NCBI RefSeq assembly: GCF_006937785.1
Contig: NZ_SJEE01000021.1
Location: 21,027 to 85,026 of the forward strand
Direction of reading: 5' to 3'
Source of the DNA: Pseudanabaena sp. UWO311
GTDB lineage: Bacteria; Cyanobacteriota; Cyanobacteriia; Pseudanabaenales; Pseudanabaenaceae
DNA length: 64,000 bases
Of this stretch, positions 16,209-24,393 are shown one piece after another. The notes under the pieces are model-generated. The model made no database searches, was not told the origin of the DNA, and saw only the letters and a program-made list of their open reading frames with translations. The position numbers and the translations under genes are program-made. Position 1 is the first letter of the stretch; every line of letters starts with the position of its first letter.

Positions 16209-17852
16209 TTAGAACTGATAGCCCAAACTGAAATAAAAGGCGGATTCTTGTAGATTAGAGCCGCGATCGCTGAGATTGACAAAGGGGATTGCATAATCTA
16301 ATCGCATATTTAATCGTTCTAATGGTGTAAATAGCAATCCCACTCCACCGCCAGCTAAAAAGTTTTGACTAGGTAAAGTGTTTGGATTATTGGGATGATT
16401 CCAGATTGCCCCAGTATCTAGAAATGGAATGACTTGCAACAATGTTGCACCTAAGTCATTGCGGAGTGCCACAAAGCGATTTTCTAGGGAGAATCGAATT
16501 CCATTATCTCCAGTACGGGCATTTTGGCGAAATCCTCGCAAAGACTGACCACCGCCGATTGTAAATTGCTGCGAAGATAACAGCGGATCGGCAGATAGTT
16601 GCAGATCTAAAGCGCCAATCAGTAATGAATCTGTCCCCAAGGACTGCACACGCTGAATCTGTCCTAGCCAGCTTAGGAAGGAGCCACTCGGTGTTGTGAC
16701 ATTGGTGGAGCCAAATAAACCTGTGCCTATACTAAACTGCGATCGCAATGACCAAGCTCCTGCAAGATCGCGTAAGGTATAGTCTTGACCAAATTTGATT
16801 ACACTAGTGCGAGTTGTCCCATCTGGCTCTGGCCCAATGCCAAAGGGTGTAGCCAGATTATTAAAAGCAAATGTTTGTCCTCTTTGATAGCTATAACCAA
16901 TGGATAAAGCAAATTCTTCTACACTTGACCTAATTAAAGGCTGACGAAAATTCAAGTCAAAGAGATTGCTATTGCCGCGAATATTTAGGACATCAAATGG
17001 AGCTTGAGTGATTCGATAGTTGCTGGGAGAATATCGCAATGACAGGGTTCCATTCATGGGATTGAGTGGAATATTGTATGAGAGATCATATTGATTGGAG
17101 CCTCCTGTCGTTGTTCCGTAATAGGAAGCTGCTAATGTGTCGCCATTGCCAGAAAGGTTTCTAAAGAATAGTCCTCCACCATAGCGTTCTGAGCCCACAG
17201 CAGGAGGAGAGAAGTTATCGATACTAGCAAATCCACCAAACTGATTTGCTTCTTTAACTGTAACCACAAGAATACTGCTATCGGGCTGACTTCCTGATTT
17301 TAAACTTGCTTCAATATCGCTAAATATGGGATCTGCTCGTAACAAACGCAACTGATCTTCAAGTTTGGCAGTGTTAAGAGGTGTGCCAGTACCTAATTCC
17401 AATCGCGATCGCACATAATCTGGATTGGTATTTTTTAAGCCAACTATTTCAATTTTCTCGACTTTACCTTCAATAACTTTAATAGTGACTATGCCATTAG
17501 CAGTTTTCTCTGTATCAACTACTGCTTGTGAAGTTATGTATCCGCGATCTGCATAGATTTGTGTAACTGATTGAGCTATTTTTTCGATCTGCTCAGGAGT
17601 TACTTGTTGCCCTTCTCCAGTTTTGGCGATCGCAGCTATCTCGGCACTAGTTAAGATTGTGCTACCAATAATTTCAACTTTTTTGACTGCGATCGCTTGA
17701 GCAATTGGTGACGAGACTACAGGCGATGGATTTGGTAGGGAAACGCGCGAATTAATCTTCTCTGCTGCTGCCATTTCTACAGAGCCAAGGAGCATAAAGC
17801 TCACAGCGAACAGATTTGAGCGATGATGACTAATTAGTTTAAATAAGCTCAT
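16209..17852 (-). CDS. TpsB-type two-partner secretion transporter (ShlB/FhaC/HecB family)
   Basis: About 547 residues from ATG 17852; an in-frame ATG at 17921 adds 23 residues ahead of the signal peptide (FAVSFMLLGSVEMAAAEK). After a Pro/Ser-rich linker come two POTRA-like domains (VEIIGSTILTSAEI and IEIVGLKNTNPDYVRSRL, roughly residues 55-210), then a beta-barrel with Omp85-type strands, the conserved GGGQSLRGFRQ near residue 430 and a C-terminal ...FYFSLGYQF ending in aromatic Phe. It forms the outer-membrane pore for a TpsA passenger, here the divergent gene at 18151. Upstream DNA is shared with tpsA (17922-18150). Confidence 0.92.
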   Translation of the reverse strand: MSLFKLISHHRSNLFAVSFMLLGSVEMAAAEKINSRVSLPNPSPVVSSPIAQAIAVKKVEIIGSTILTSAEIAAIAKTGEGQQVTPEQIEKIAQSVTQIYADRGYITSQAVVDTEKTANGIVTIKVIEGKVEKIEIVGLKNTNPDYVRSRLELGTGTPLNTAKLEDQLRLLRADPIFSDIEASLKSGSQPDSSILVVTVKEANQFGGFASIDNFSPPAVGSERYGGGLFFRNLSGNGDTLAASYYGTTTGGSNQYDLSYNIPLNPMNGTLSLRYSPSNYRITQAPFDVLNIRGNSNLFDLNFRQPLIRSSVEEFALSIGYSYQRGQTFAFNNLATPFGIGPEPDGTTRTSVIKFGQDYTLRDLAGAWSLRSQFSIGTGLFGSTNVTTPSGSFLSWLGQIQRVQSLGTDSLLIGALDLQLSADPLLSSQQFTIGGGQSLRGFRQNARTGDNGIRFSLENRFVALRNDLGATLLQVIPFLDTGAIWNHPNNPNTLPSQNFLAGGGVGLLFTPLERLNMRLDYAIPFVNLSDRGSNLQESAFYFSLGYQF

Positions 17853-18150
17853 GCTAATAATATCAATTTTGGATAGCGACAGTTCATCAAAGAATAACTT
17901 GAGATTGGAGATTTGAGGCATATTTTTTTACTTCTTAGTGTTCAATACACAAAAGTTAATACGATTTACAACATTTCTCAGATGTTTCAATGTTATAAAA
18001 GTTTTTTGTCATGCGCTCACAGTTCTATGATTTGAAAGATTAAGATCTGGTATAAGCATCCTCTCAATTAAAATAATTAAAAGCGGTTAAAATAGCTAAG
18101 AATAGTTACAGAATAATATTCATTTCAACTTATAACAAAGGAGAAGCTCA
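17853..18150. promoter_or_regulatory. Shared divergent promoter region of tpsB and tpsA
   Basis: About 300 bp of A/T-rich DNA between divergent starts. On the tpsA side an AAGGAG ribosome-binding site lies at 18138-18143, 7 nt before the ATG, while tpsB has no clear one. I see no convincing operator palindrome. Divergent spacing suggests co-regulation of exporter and passenger. Confidence 0.5.
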
Positions 18151-20637
18151 ATGTCTTTAGTTGTCAAGAGTAATTTTACGCAAATTAGACGAGCAGCGAT
18201 CGCATTGCTATTGATGCAACCCTTTGTTATGGGAAGTGAAGCATTTGCTCAGTCAATTGTGCCAACTCAAGGCTCAGGTAATTTAGGAACACAAGTAGCC
18301 CCTGATATTACTAACGCTCAACAATTAAATATCACAGGTGGCACACAAGCCGCCGCAAATCTCTATCACAGTTTCCAGCAATTTGGCTTAACTCAGGGAG
18401 AGATTGCTAACTTTATGTCCAATCCCAGCATTCAGAATATTCTGGCGCGGGTGTCTGGTGGTAATGCTTCGGTAATTAATGGACTAGTTCAGGTTACGGG
18501 TGGTAATTCTAATCTCTATTTATTAAATCCTGCGGGAATTATTTTTGGTGCGAATTCTAGTTTGAATGTTCCTGCGGCGTTCACAGCAACTACAGCAAAT
18601 GGAATTCAAGTGGGAAATGGTTGGTTTGGAGTAAATACTGGGATTGATGATGTCAAGAAGTTAACTGGAACTCCTCAAGCTTTTGGCTTTGCTAGTTCTA
18701 CTACGATGCCAACGAATGAGCAACCTGCTGCGATCGTTAATGCTGGCAATCTCACTGCTAAAGAAGGACAGAGCATTACTCTCGTAGGTGGTTTGGTAAT
18801 TAATACGGGCACCATTACTTCACCATCAGGCAAAATCACGATCGCTGCATCAGCAGATGGAAAATACGTCAAAATCACACCTGAAGGAAGCTTGCTGAGT
18901 TTGCAACTACCGATCGCTGATCAGAATCAATTAGCGCAGTCAAATGTTCAGGCTAAGGATCTACCAAGTCTACTGACTGGTTCTGCAAACCTTCGGAATA
19001 TGACGGGTTTAAATACTGATGCATCAGGCAATGTGCTTGTCGCTGGCATAGCAATTCCTAATACTGCGGGAACTGCAATCGCTTCAGGCAATCTCGATGT
19101 GTCAAGCACTACGGCTAAAGGTGGTGAGATTAATGTCTTAGGCGATCGCGTTGGTCTAGTTTCTGCAAATCTCAATGCTTCGGGTGCGATCGGTGGCGGC
19201 ACTGTCCTCATAGGTGGAGATTTACAAGGAAAAGGGATAGTTCCTAATGCCCAATATACTTTTGTGAGTAAAGACTCAACAATTCTTGCAGATGCACTCC
19301 AAAGTGGTAATGGTGGCAAAGTGATTGCTTGGGCAGATCTGGCAACCACATTTTTAGGAAGCATCTCTGCAAAAGGTGGTTTAGTTATTGGTAATGGCGG
19401 CTTTGTCGAAGTATCGGGTAAAGAGAACTTACTGTTTCAAGGGAAAGTGAATACAACAGCCTTGAATGGGTTAGCTGGAACACTCTTGCTTGATCCAGCT
19501 AACATTACTATTAGCAGTGCGGCAAGTAGTGGAGGCGTTGCTGCGCAACTTTTATTAGGTGCAAACCCAACAATCCCGTCTTCTTTTTTAGCTGGAACTG
19601 ATATCAACATTCAAGATTCCGATCTTCGTGGTGTAGCAGGCAATGTTGTCCTGCAAGCAACTAACAACATCACCCTTGATAGCTCTACAACTTTCAACAA
19701 TACTCAAGCTACTTCTATTACTTTTCAAGCTGGAAATGACATTAATATCAATGTCCCCAATTTTGGTTTTGATTTTGGTGGCGGAAATACTCAGTCTTTG
19801 AGCTTTATTGCTGGTCGAGATATTAATGTCGATACTAGTTTAATCGACACTGATGGGTTTAGTTCTTCGTTTTTCTTTGATTCAACGGTCAGTCCCACGC
19901 TTACACTTACTGCTCAGAATCGGAATGTTAATATCACTGGAAATTTCTTGATTCGCAACAGCCCAGCGGAAGCAGGTGTCACCTTGAATTTGAATGCACC
20001 CAATGGTGCTGTGCTAGTTAACAACGGTTTCTTACGAACTGGGCAAGTTTCGATGACAACTGATAGCATCATTAACATTACGGCGGGGCAGTTTCGGGTA
20101 ACGGGGACTCCGATAAATGGTGCTCCCACTTTTAATGGAGCAGTACAAAATACGAAGTACAGTATTTATACTTTTTCCGCAAATGCAAACTTAGCTTCTC
20201 AAGGGAATGTTTCCCTGCAATTTGGTAATGCAGCTCCTATTATTTCTGGTAATGGAGGTAATAATTTGATCAATATCCGCCTTCTCAATGACAGCAATTT
20301 TGTAGTTGGCAAAACTCCGACAACCAGTGGTGTCGATGGTCAAATTGGCATTGGCATTGCGAGTATTCCACCTCAAGTTTTTACTTTACTTTCTGACCAG
20401 TCATTTACCTCTAATACTGGGCTGGCGAGTACCTTGGCTGCTAATACTTTGAATAGTGATGCGATCGCATCTGCACGGACGGCTGACTTGCAAGCAAATG
20501 CTGGTGAAATTAAGGACTGCGAACCTACTGGGACAAAGAAACCAATTCTGAATTTCACGGCTTCTTTGCCTTCGGCGACAGTAACTCGCACTGCCCAAAA
20601 TCCAAATCGCTCTAAATTGCCACCATGCAAAGAATAA
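18151..20637 (+). CDS. TpsA-type secreted filamentous-haemagglutinin-like protein
   Basis: 828 residues, short for a TpsA. A signal peptide (residues about 1-34, ...MGSEAFAQ) precedes the TPS secretion domain, which contains the conserved LLNPAGIIFGANSSL block near residue 127 and a FTATTANGI block. The rest is Gly/Ala/Asn/Thr-rich beta-helix sequence with repeats such as NITLDSSTTFNN and AGNDININ. Only two cysteines are seen in the whole protein, Cys790 and Cys826, both in the last 39 residues (DCEPTG ... PPCKE). Haemophilus HMW1 uses a C-terminal cysteine pair to stay tethered to its exporter, so surface anchoring is likely here. The TPR-CHAT gene follows 9 nt later. Confidence 0.92.
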   Translation: MSLVVKSNFTQIRRAAIALLLMQPFVMGSEAFAQSIVPTQGSGNLGTQVAPDITNAQQLNITGGTQAAANLYHSFQQFGLTQGEIANFMSNPSIQNILARVSGGNASVINGLVQVTGGNSNLYLLNPAGIIFGANSSLNVPAAFTATTANGIQVGNGWFGVNTGIDDVKKLTGTPQAFGFASSTTMPTNEQPAAIVNAGNLTAKEGQSITLVGGLVINTGTITSPSGKITIAASADGKYVKITPEGSLLSLQLPIADQNQLAQSNVQAKDLPSLLTGSANLRNMTGLNTDASGNVLVAGIAIPNTAGTAIASGNLDVSSTTAKGGEINVLGDRVGLVSANLNASGAIGGGTVLIGGDLQGKGIVPNAQYTFVSKDSTILADALQSGNGGKVIAWADLATTFLGSISAKGGLVIGNGGFVEVSGKENLLFQGKVNTTALNGLAGTLLLDPANITISSAASSGGVAAQLLLGANPTIPSSFLAGTDINIQDSDLRGVAGNVVLQATNNITLDSSTTFNNTQATSITFQAGNDININVPNFGFDFGGGNTQSLSFIAGRDINVDTSLIDTDGFSSSFFFDSTVSPTLTLTAQNRNVNITGNFLIRNSPAEAGVTLNLNAPNGAVLVNNGFLRTGQVSMTTDSIINITAGQFRVTGTPINGAPTFNGAVQNTKYSIYTFSANANLASQGNVSLQFGNAAPIISGNGGNNLINIRLLNDSNFVVGKTPTTSGVDGQIGIGIASIPPQVFTLLSDQSFTSNTGLASTLAANTLNSDAIASARTADLQANAGEIKDCEPTGTKKPILNFTASLPSATVTRTAQNPNRSKLPPCKE

Positions 20638-20646
20638 TTCGCTCCT

Positions 20647-23067
20647 ATGAAAAGTAAAGGCTTTGCGATCGCCATCTTATTTGCAATTGGCTTAACATCG
20701 CCGATCGCAGTATTGGCAGCAGGAATTCAGAATCCTACGATCCCATCTCAAGATGCGCGATCATCCGCAGATGAGCTTGTCCAGACTGGGTTACAGCAAT
20801 TTCGAGCACAAAAGTTTGATCTTGCGATCGCGAGTTGGCTGCAAGCACTAAACCTCTATCAGCAGCAAAAAAATATTAAGGGCGCAATAGATGTCCTTGG
20901 GGGCTTAGCAGAAGCATCTAAACAGCTCAGCAAATACGAACAAGCGATCGCTTACTCACAGCAATTGCTAGCTTTAGCACAAAGTCTAGGCGATCGCCGC
21001 ACTGAAGCCAATGCCCTCGGAAATTTGGGTAACAACTATCGCGTGGTCGGGAACTATGCCAAAGCTCTGGAAGTGCAAAACCAAGGATTAGCAATTAGAA
21101 AAGAACTAAACGATCAGCAAGGAGAAGGACAGGTTCTGGCTAGTCTTGGTAATATTCACTATGACCTTGGCAATTACCGTGTAGCCGAGAGTTTTTTTCA
21201 GCTTAGTCTTAAAATTGCCAAGGCAGTAGGTAATGGCAATGGAATTGTTTCTTTGCTAAATAGTTTGGGTGCGATCGCAGGTACACAAGAAGAATATCCC
21301 CAAGCAATCAAGTATTATCAGGAAAGCCTTGCTAACGCGAGAAAAATTGGTTTTCGAGAAGCAGAAGGAAACGCGCTGAATAATATCGGCTCTAACTATC
21401 ATGTTCAGCGCAAATATAAAGAAGCAATTTCGTATTACGAGCAAGCATTAACCGTTGCTAAGGAACTTAAAAATCCTCGTATGGAAGGAGCCGCAGTCGT
21501 TGGTATGGGGTTAGCCTATGTGTTTTTGGAAGAATACGACAAAGCTTTATTTTTGCAAGAGCAAAGCTGGCAGCTAGCCAAGCAAATCGGCGATCGTCGC
21601 TTAGAAGCAACGACTTTAGGCAATTGGGGCTATACACTTTGGCGATCACAAAAGTATGCAGAAGCAGAGCAGAAGTTTCTCACGAGTCTGAACCTATTGG
21701 AATCTCTGCGTTCTAACTTAAGTGATGGTGATAAGGTTTCGATTTTTGATACACAGCTTCATGCTTTTAATTTGTTGCAACAGATTATGGTTGCTCAGGG
21801 CAACCCTGAAGCAGCTTTAGAGATTGCCGAGAGAGGTCGAGCCCGTGCTTTTGCAGAGCTTCTCTCCCGTCGTGTCAGCTCAAGCTCTGCACCAAAAGCA
21901 GTACAGAAAAATGAAGCCATTATTCCATCTTTAGCACCTGTTAGTATTGCCGATATTCGTCGTATAGCAAAACAACAGAATGCGGTAATGGTGGAATATT
22001 CTCTGATTGCTGATCCTAGCTTTATCGGTCAGGGAAAGCTTAAGGGTGAATTTATCAAGCTCTATATTTGGGTAGTGCAGCCTTCGGGTGCGATCGCGTT
22101 TCGTGAGGTTGATCTCAAAAAATCTGATGTTTCTATAGTGGATTTGGTTGCGGATATTCGCAGCTTGTTTAACGATGCGAATGGAATTGTTCGAGATCCT
22201 AAGGAAGTACTAGAGAAGTATGGGGATCTCAAGCAATTATATGCAGTTCTGATTCAGCCAATCCAAGACTTACTGCCTAAAGATGCAAATACCAGAGTGA
22301 TTTTCTTGCCTCAAGGATTGCTTTTCCTAGTTCCATTTGCAGCACTAATTAATTCTAAGGATCAATTCTTAATTGAGAAGCATACAGTCCAAATCGCTCC
22401 TGCTATTCAAGTTCTCGATTTCACTCACCAACTTAGACAACAAGTAAAAAAAGTTGATTTGCAGGAAGTTCTCATAGTTGGCAATCCCACTATGCCTAGT
22501 CTCGGAAATCCGCCCACCCAATTACAAACTTTATTAGGAGCTGAAAAAGAGGCAAAAGCGATCGCAACTTTGCTAAATACTACTTTTTTGACAGGCGACA
22601 GCGCTACGAAAGTAGAAGTTGTTAGTAAGATGAAATCTGCTCGTTTTGTCCATCTCGCTACCCATGGACTATTAGAAGAATATCGTAAAGGCGATATCCC
22701 AGGTGCGATCGCCCTTGCACCTAGCTCAGGAGATGATGGATTTTTGACGGCTAGCGAAATTGTGACGATGCGGTTGAATGCGGAGATGGTGGTACTAAGT
22801 GCTTGCAAAACTGGACAAGGCTTATTAACGGGTGATGGTGTGATAGGGCTATCGCGATCGCTAATTAGCGCGGGTGTTCCCAGTGTTGTCGTGTCGCTAT
22901 GGGCTGTACCTGATGAGCCAACAGCATTGCTAATGACCGAGTTTTATAAAAAGTTTCAGGCTGAACAGAACAAAGCGCAAGCCATTCGTCACGCTATGCT
23001 TGCCACCAAAGCTAAGTATCCTGACCCACTGAATTGGGCAGCATTTACATTAATCGGTGAGAATTAA
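20647..23067 (+). CDS. Exported TPR-CHAT protein (caspase-like)
   Basis: 806 residues. The N-terminus (KGFAIAILFAIGLTSPIAVLA) is a signal peptide, so the protein is probably exported. Residues about 45-350 consist of seven or more tetratricopeptide repeats (A-LGNLGNNY, YEQAIAYSQQLL-type helices). The CHAT domain covers about 480-806: His673 in HLATHG and Cys720 in LSACKTGQG form the expected caspase-like catalytic dyad, and GVIGLSRSLISAGVPSVVVSLWAV plus a final WAAFTLIG block are typical. It is 9 nt downstream of tpsA, so one transcript is likely. The linkage suggests processing or sensing of the TpsA product (inference). Confidence 0.9.
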   Translation: MKSKGFAIAILFAIGLTSPIAVLAAGIQNPTIPSQDARSSADELVQTGLQQFRAQKFDLAIASWLQALNLYQQQKNIKGAIDVLGGLAEASKQLSKYEQAIAYSQQLLALAQSLGDRRTEANALGNLGNNYRVVGNYAKALEVQNQGLAIRKELNDQQGEGQVLASLGNIHYDLGNYRVAESFFQLSLKIAKAVGNGNGIVSLLNSLGAIAGTQEEYPQAIKYYQESLANARKIGFREAEGNALNNIGSNYHVQRKYKEAISYYEQALTVAKELKNPRMEGAAVVGMGLAYVFLEEYDKALFLQEQSWQLAKQIGDRRLEATTLGNWGYTLWRSQKYAEAEQKFLTSLNLLESLRSNLSDGDKVSIFDTQLHAFNLLQQIMVAQGNPEAALEIAERGRARAFAELLSRRVSSSSAPKAVQKNEAIIPSLAPVSIADIRRIAKQQNAVMVEYSLIADPSFIGQGKLKGEFIKLYIWVVQPSGAIAFREVDLKKSDVSIVDLVADIRSLFNDANGIVRDPKEVLEKYGDLKQLYAVLIQPIQDLLPKDANTRVIFLPQGLLFLVPFAALINSKDQFLIEKHTVQIAPAIQVLDFTHQLRQQVKKVDLQEVLIVGNPTMPSLGNPPTQLQTLLGAEKEAKAIATLLNTTFLTGDSATKVEVVSKMKSARFVHLATHGLLEEYRKGDIPGAIALAPSSGDDGFLTASEIVTMRLNAEMVVLSACKTGQGLLTGDGVIGLSRSLISAGVPSVVVSLWAVPDEPTALLMTEFYKKFQAEQNKAQAIRHAMLATKAKYPDPLNWAAFTLIGEN

Positions 23068-23098
23068 AAAAGGGGGGCGCAACGCGCCCCCCTTTTTT
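23066..23098 (+). terminator. 15-bp terminator after the CHAT gene
   Basis: Arms 23066-23080 and 23084-23098 pair perfectly around AAC (AAAAAAGGGGGGCGC stem), followed by Ts. It ends the tpsA-CHAT transcript, and in the reverse direction it lies after the petN stop. Confidence 0.9.
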
Positions 23099-23103
23099 TA
23101 TTC

Positions 23104-23193
23104 TTATAGACCGTTGCGTCCCCAGACGACAAAAGCGATCGAAAGTGTAAACATACCAAGCACGCCAAACCAACCCAATGACAAGATATCCAT
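23104..23193 (-). CDS. petN: Cytochrome b6f complex subunit VIII (PetN)
   Basis: A 29-residue single-span protein, [20 protein letters not shown] followed by FVVWGRNGL. The length, the MDI start, the hydrophobic middle and the VVWGRNG(L/F) end match PetN, an essential small subunit of the cytochrome b6f complex in the thylakoid membrane. It is too short for ordinary ORF thresholds. It lies between the CHAT and DUF928 genes on the opposite strand and shares the 23066-23098 hairpin as a convergent terminator. Its position inside an envelope/signalling cluster is probably incidental. Confidence 0.95.
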   Translation of the reverse strand: MDILSLGWFGVLGMFTLSIAFVVWGRNGL

Positions 23194-23260
23194 AGTTTCG
23201 TAACAATTTTAATAAATTTTTCTAATTATCATAATATGCTTTACCGCCAAAAACAATTTT

Positions 23261-23291
23261 ATTGAAAGTCCGCCGACAGCGGACTTTCAAT
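23261..23291. repeat. 13-bp inverted repeat upstream of petN
   Basis: Arms 23261-23273 (ATTGAAAGTCCGC) and 23279-23291 pair perfectly around CGACA. It lies in the 308-bp gap between petN and the DUF928 gene, followed within 13 bp by a second, longer hairpin. Confidence 0.75.
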
Positions 23292-23303
23292 GAAACTAAA
23301 TAA

Positions 23304-23340
23304 GTAAGAATAGGCGGCGCTTTGCGCCGCCTATTCTTAC
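23304..23340. repeat. 17-bp perfect inverted repeat
   Basis: Arms 23304-23320 and 23324-23340 pair without mismatch around TTT (tip GGCGC-TTT-GCGCC). No gene ends here, so it is not an obvious terminator for a neighbour. The remainder of the gap, 23341-23501, shows no other structure. Confidence 0.8.
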
Positions 23341-23501
23341 CATATAAATCCTTTCCTAAAGTTAAGTCGAATGTCTATAGCAACTTTTTGATAAGAGATG
23401 CATTCTTTATTAGTATCTAACTATCTCATGGGTATTATTAGGTGATGAGCTAAACTGCACACCATACCCATACAGATCACTTTTCTAGAGGCGATCGCAT
23501 C

Positions 23502-24329
23502 ATGTTTTTATCCAAATTTGCATCAAAAAAGATTTTAATAGCATCGGCTTGCTCTTGTTTAGCTGTAAGTACAGTAGCCTTGCCCTTGTCTTTGAGTCTT
23601 TTTACCCCTTTAGCTCAAGCTCAGTCTCGCAGGGTTCGCTATACCCCACCTAGCAATCTTGGTACTCCTATAGTCTCAACTCCAGGTGCTACTCGGAGTG
23701 TTTGTGAAACGACAGAAGCTTGTCTAATTGGGCTAGTTCCAGACTTAAAAGCAGAAAATGCTCCTGTCCCTCAGACGATTTCCGAAAGTCCAACATTTTA
23801 TTTCCTCATTCCAGAAACTGATGGTCGAGGGTACTTTTATCTTTCTGAAGCCGATAGTTCATTACCTGAAGGTAAACGAGTTTACCGCACATCTTTTAAG
23901 GTCAAAAGCAAGGCAGGTATTCTCGCTTTTAAAATGCCTACTGTTAAAGGGGCTTCAATCTTAAAACTTGACAAAACCTATGTATGGAAATTTACAGTTG
24001 GAGGTTTAACTGATTCTGGGACAGTGCGCGGCTCTATTCGCCGAGTTTTGCCAAGCCCAAATTTAGTTGTTCAACTCAAAAAAGCCTTGCTACCTTTAGA
24101 TCGAGCTGCTTTGTTTGCTCAAGAGGGAATCTGGTTTGAAACTGTCCAAACTTTGGCTGATGCTCAGCAAGGTATTTCTAAAAAGCCAGAGATTGTCAGT
24201 GAATGGAATGATTTACTGAAATCAGCTAAGCTAGATCGTGTTCTTCCATATTCATTTTTGAAAGGCGTAGTCTTAAGTGAGCCGACTTCTGAGCGCACTT
24301 CGCCACCTAAACAGAGCTACGTCTATTAG
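23502..24329 (+). CDS. DUF928 domain protein, exported
   Basis: 275 residues. A signal peptide (LIASACSCLAVSTVALPLSL..., cleavage near LAQAQS) is followed by the DUF928 start SRRVRYTPPSNLGTP, two nearby cysteines (VCETTEACLIGLVPD), and a beta-sandwich-like region with TFYFLIPETDGRGYFYLSEAD and YVWKFTVGG blocks. The C-terminal third is helical (LKKALLPLDRAALFAQEGIW). DUF928 proteins have no known biochemical function, but in my experience they often sit beside CHASE2, CHAT and TPS genes in cyanobacteria. The hairpin at 24334-24372 separates it from the CHASE2 cyclase gene. Confidence 0.85.
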   Translation: MFLSKFASKKILIASACSCLAVSTVALPLSLSLFTPLAQAQSRRVRYTPPSNLGTPIVSTPGATRSVCETTEACLIGLVPDLKAENAPVPQTISESPTFYFLIPETDGRGYFYLSEADSSLPEGKRVYRTSFKVKSKAGILAFKMPTVKGASILKLDKTYVWKFTVGGLTDSGTVRGSIRRVLPSPNLVVQLKKALLPLDRAALFAQEGIWFETVQTLADAQQGISKKPEIVSEWNDLLKSAKLDRVLPYSFLKGVVLSEPTSERTSPPKQSYVY

Positions 24330-24333
24330 TAAT

Positions 24334-24372
24334 GGTAAGGAAGGTCGGAGCTTTGCTCCGACCTTCCTTACC
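24334..24372 (+). terminator. 18-bp perfect inverted repeat between DUF928 and CHASE2 genes
   Basis: Arms 24334-24351 and 24355-24372 pair perfectly around TTT. It starts 4 nt after the DUF928 stop and ends 21 nt before the probable cyclase ATG. There is no long T-tract, so it may attenuate rather than stop transcription into the cyclase gene. Confidence 0.7.
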
Positions 24373-24393
24373 TGTTTAAATATTTCCGAGTAT

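Noticed and set aside
24277..24393. Extended start for the CHASE2 cyclase at 24277
   Set aside because: The extra 39 residues would overlap the DUF928 gene and pass through the 24334-24372 hairpin; ATG 24394 directly gives a normal membrane-anchor N-terminus.
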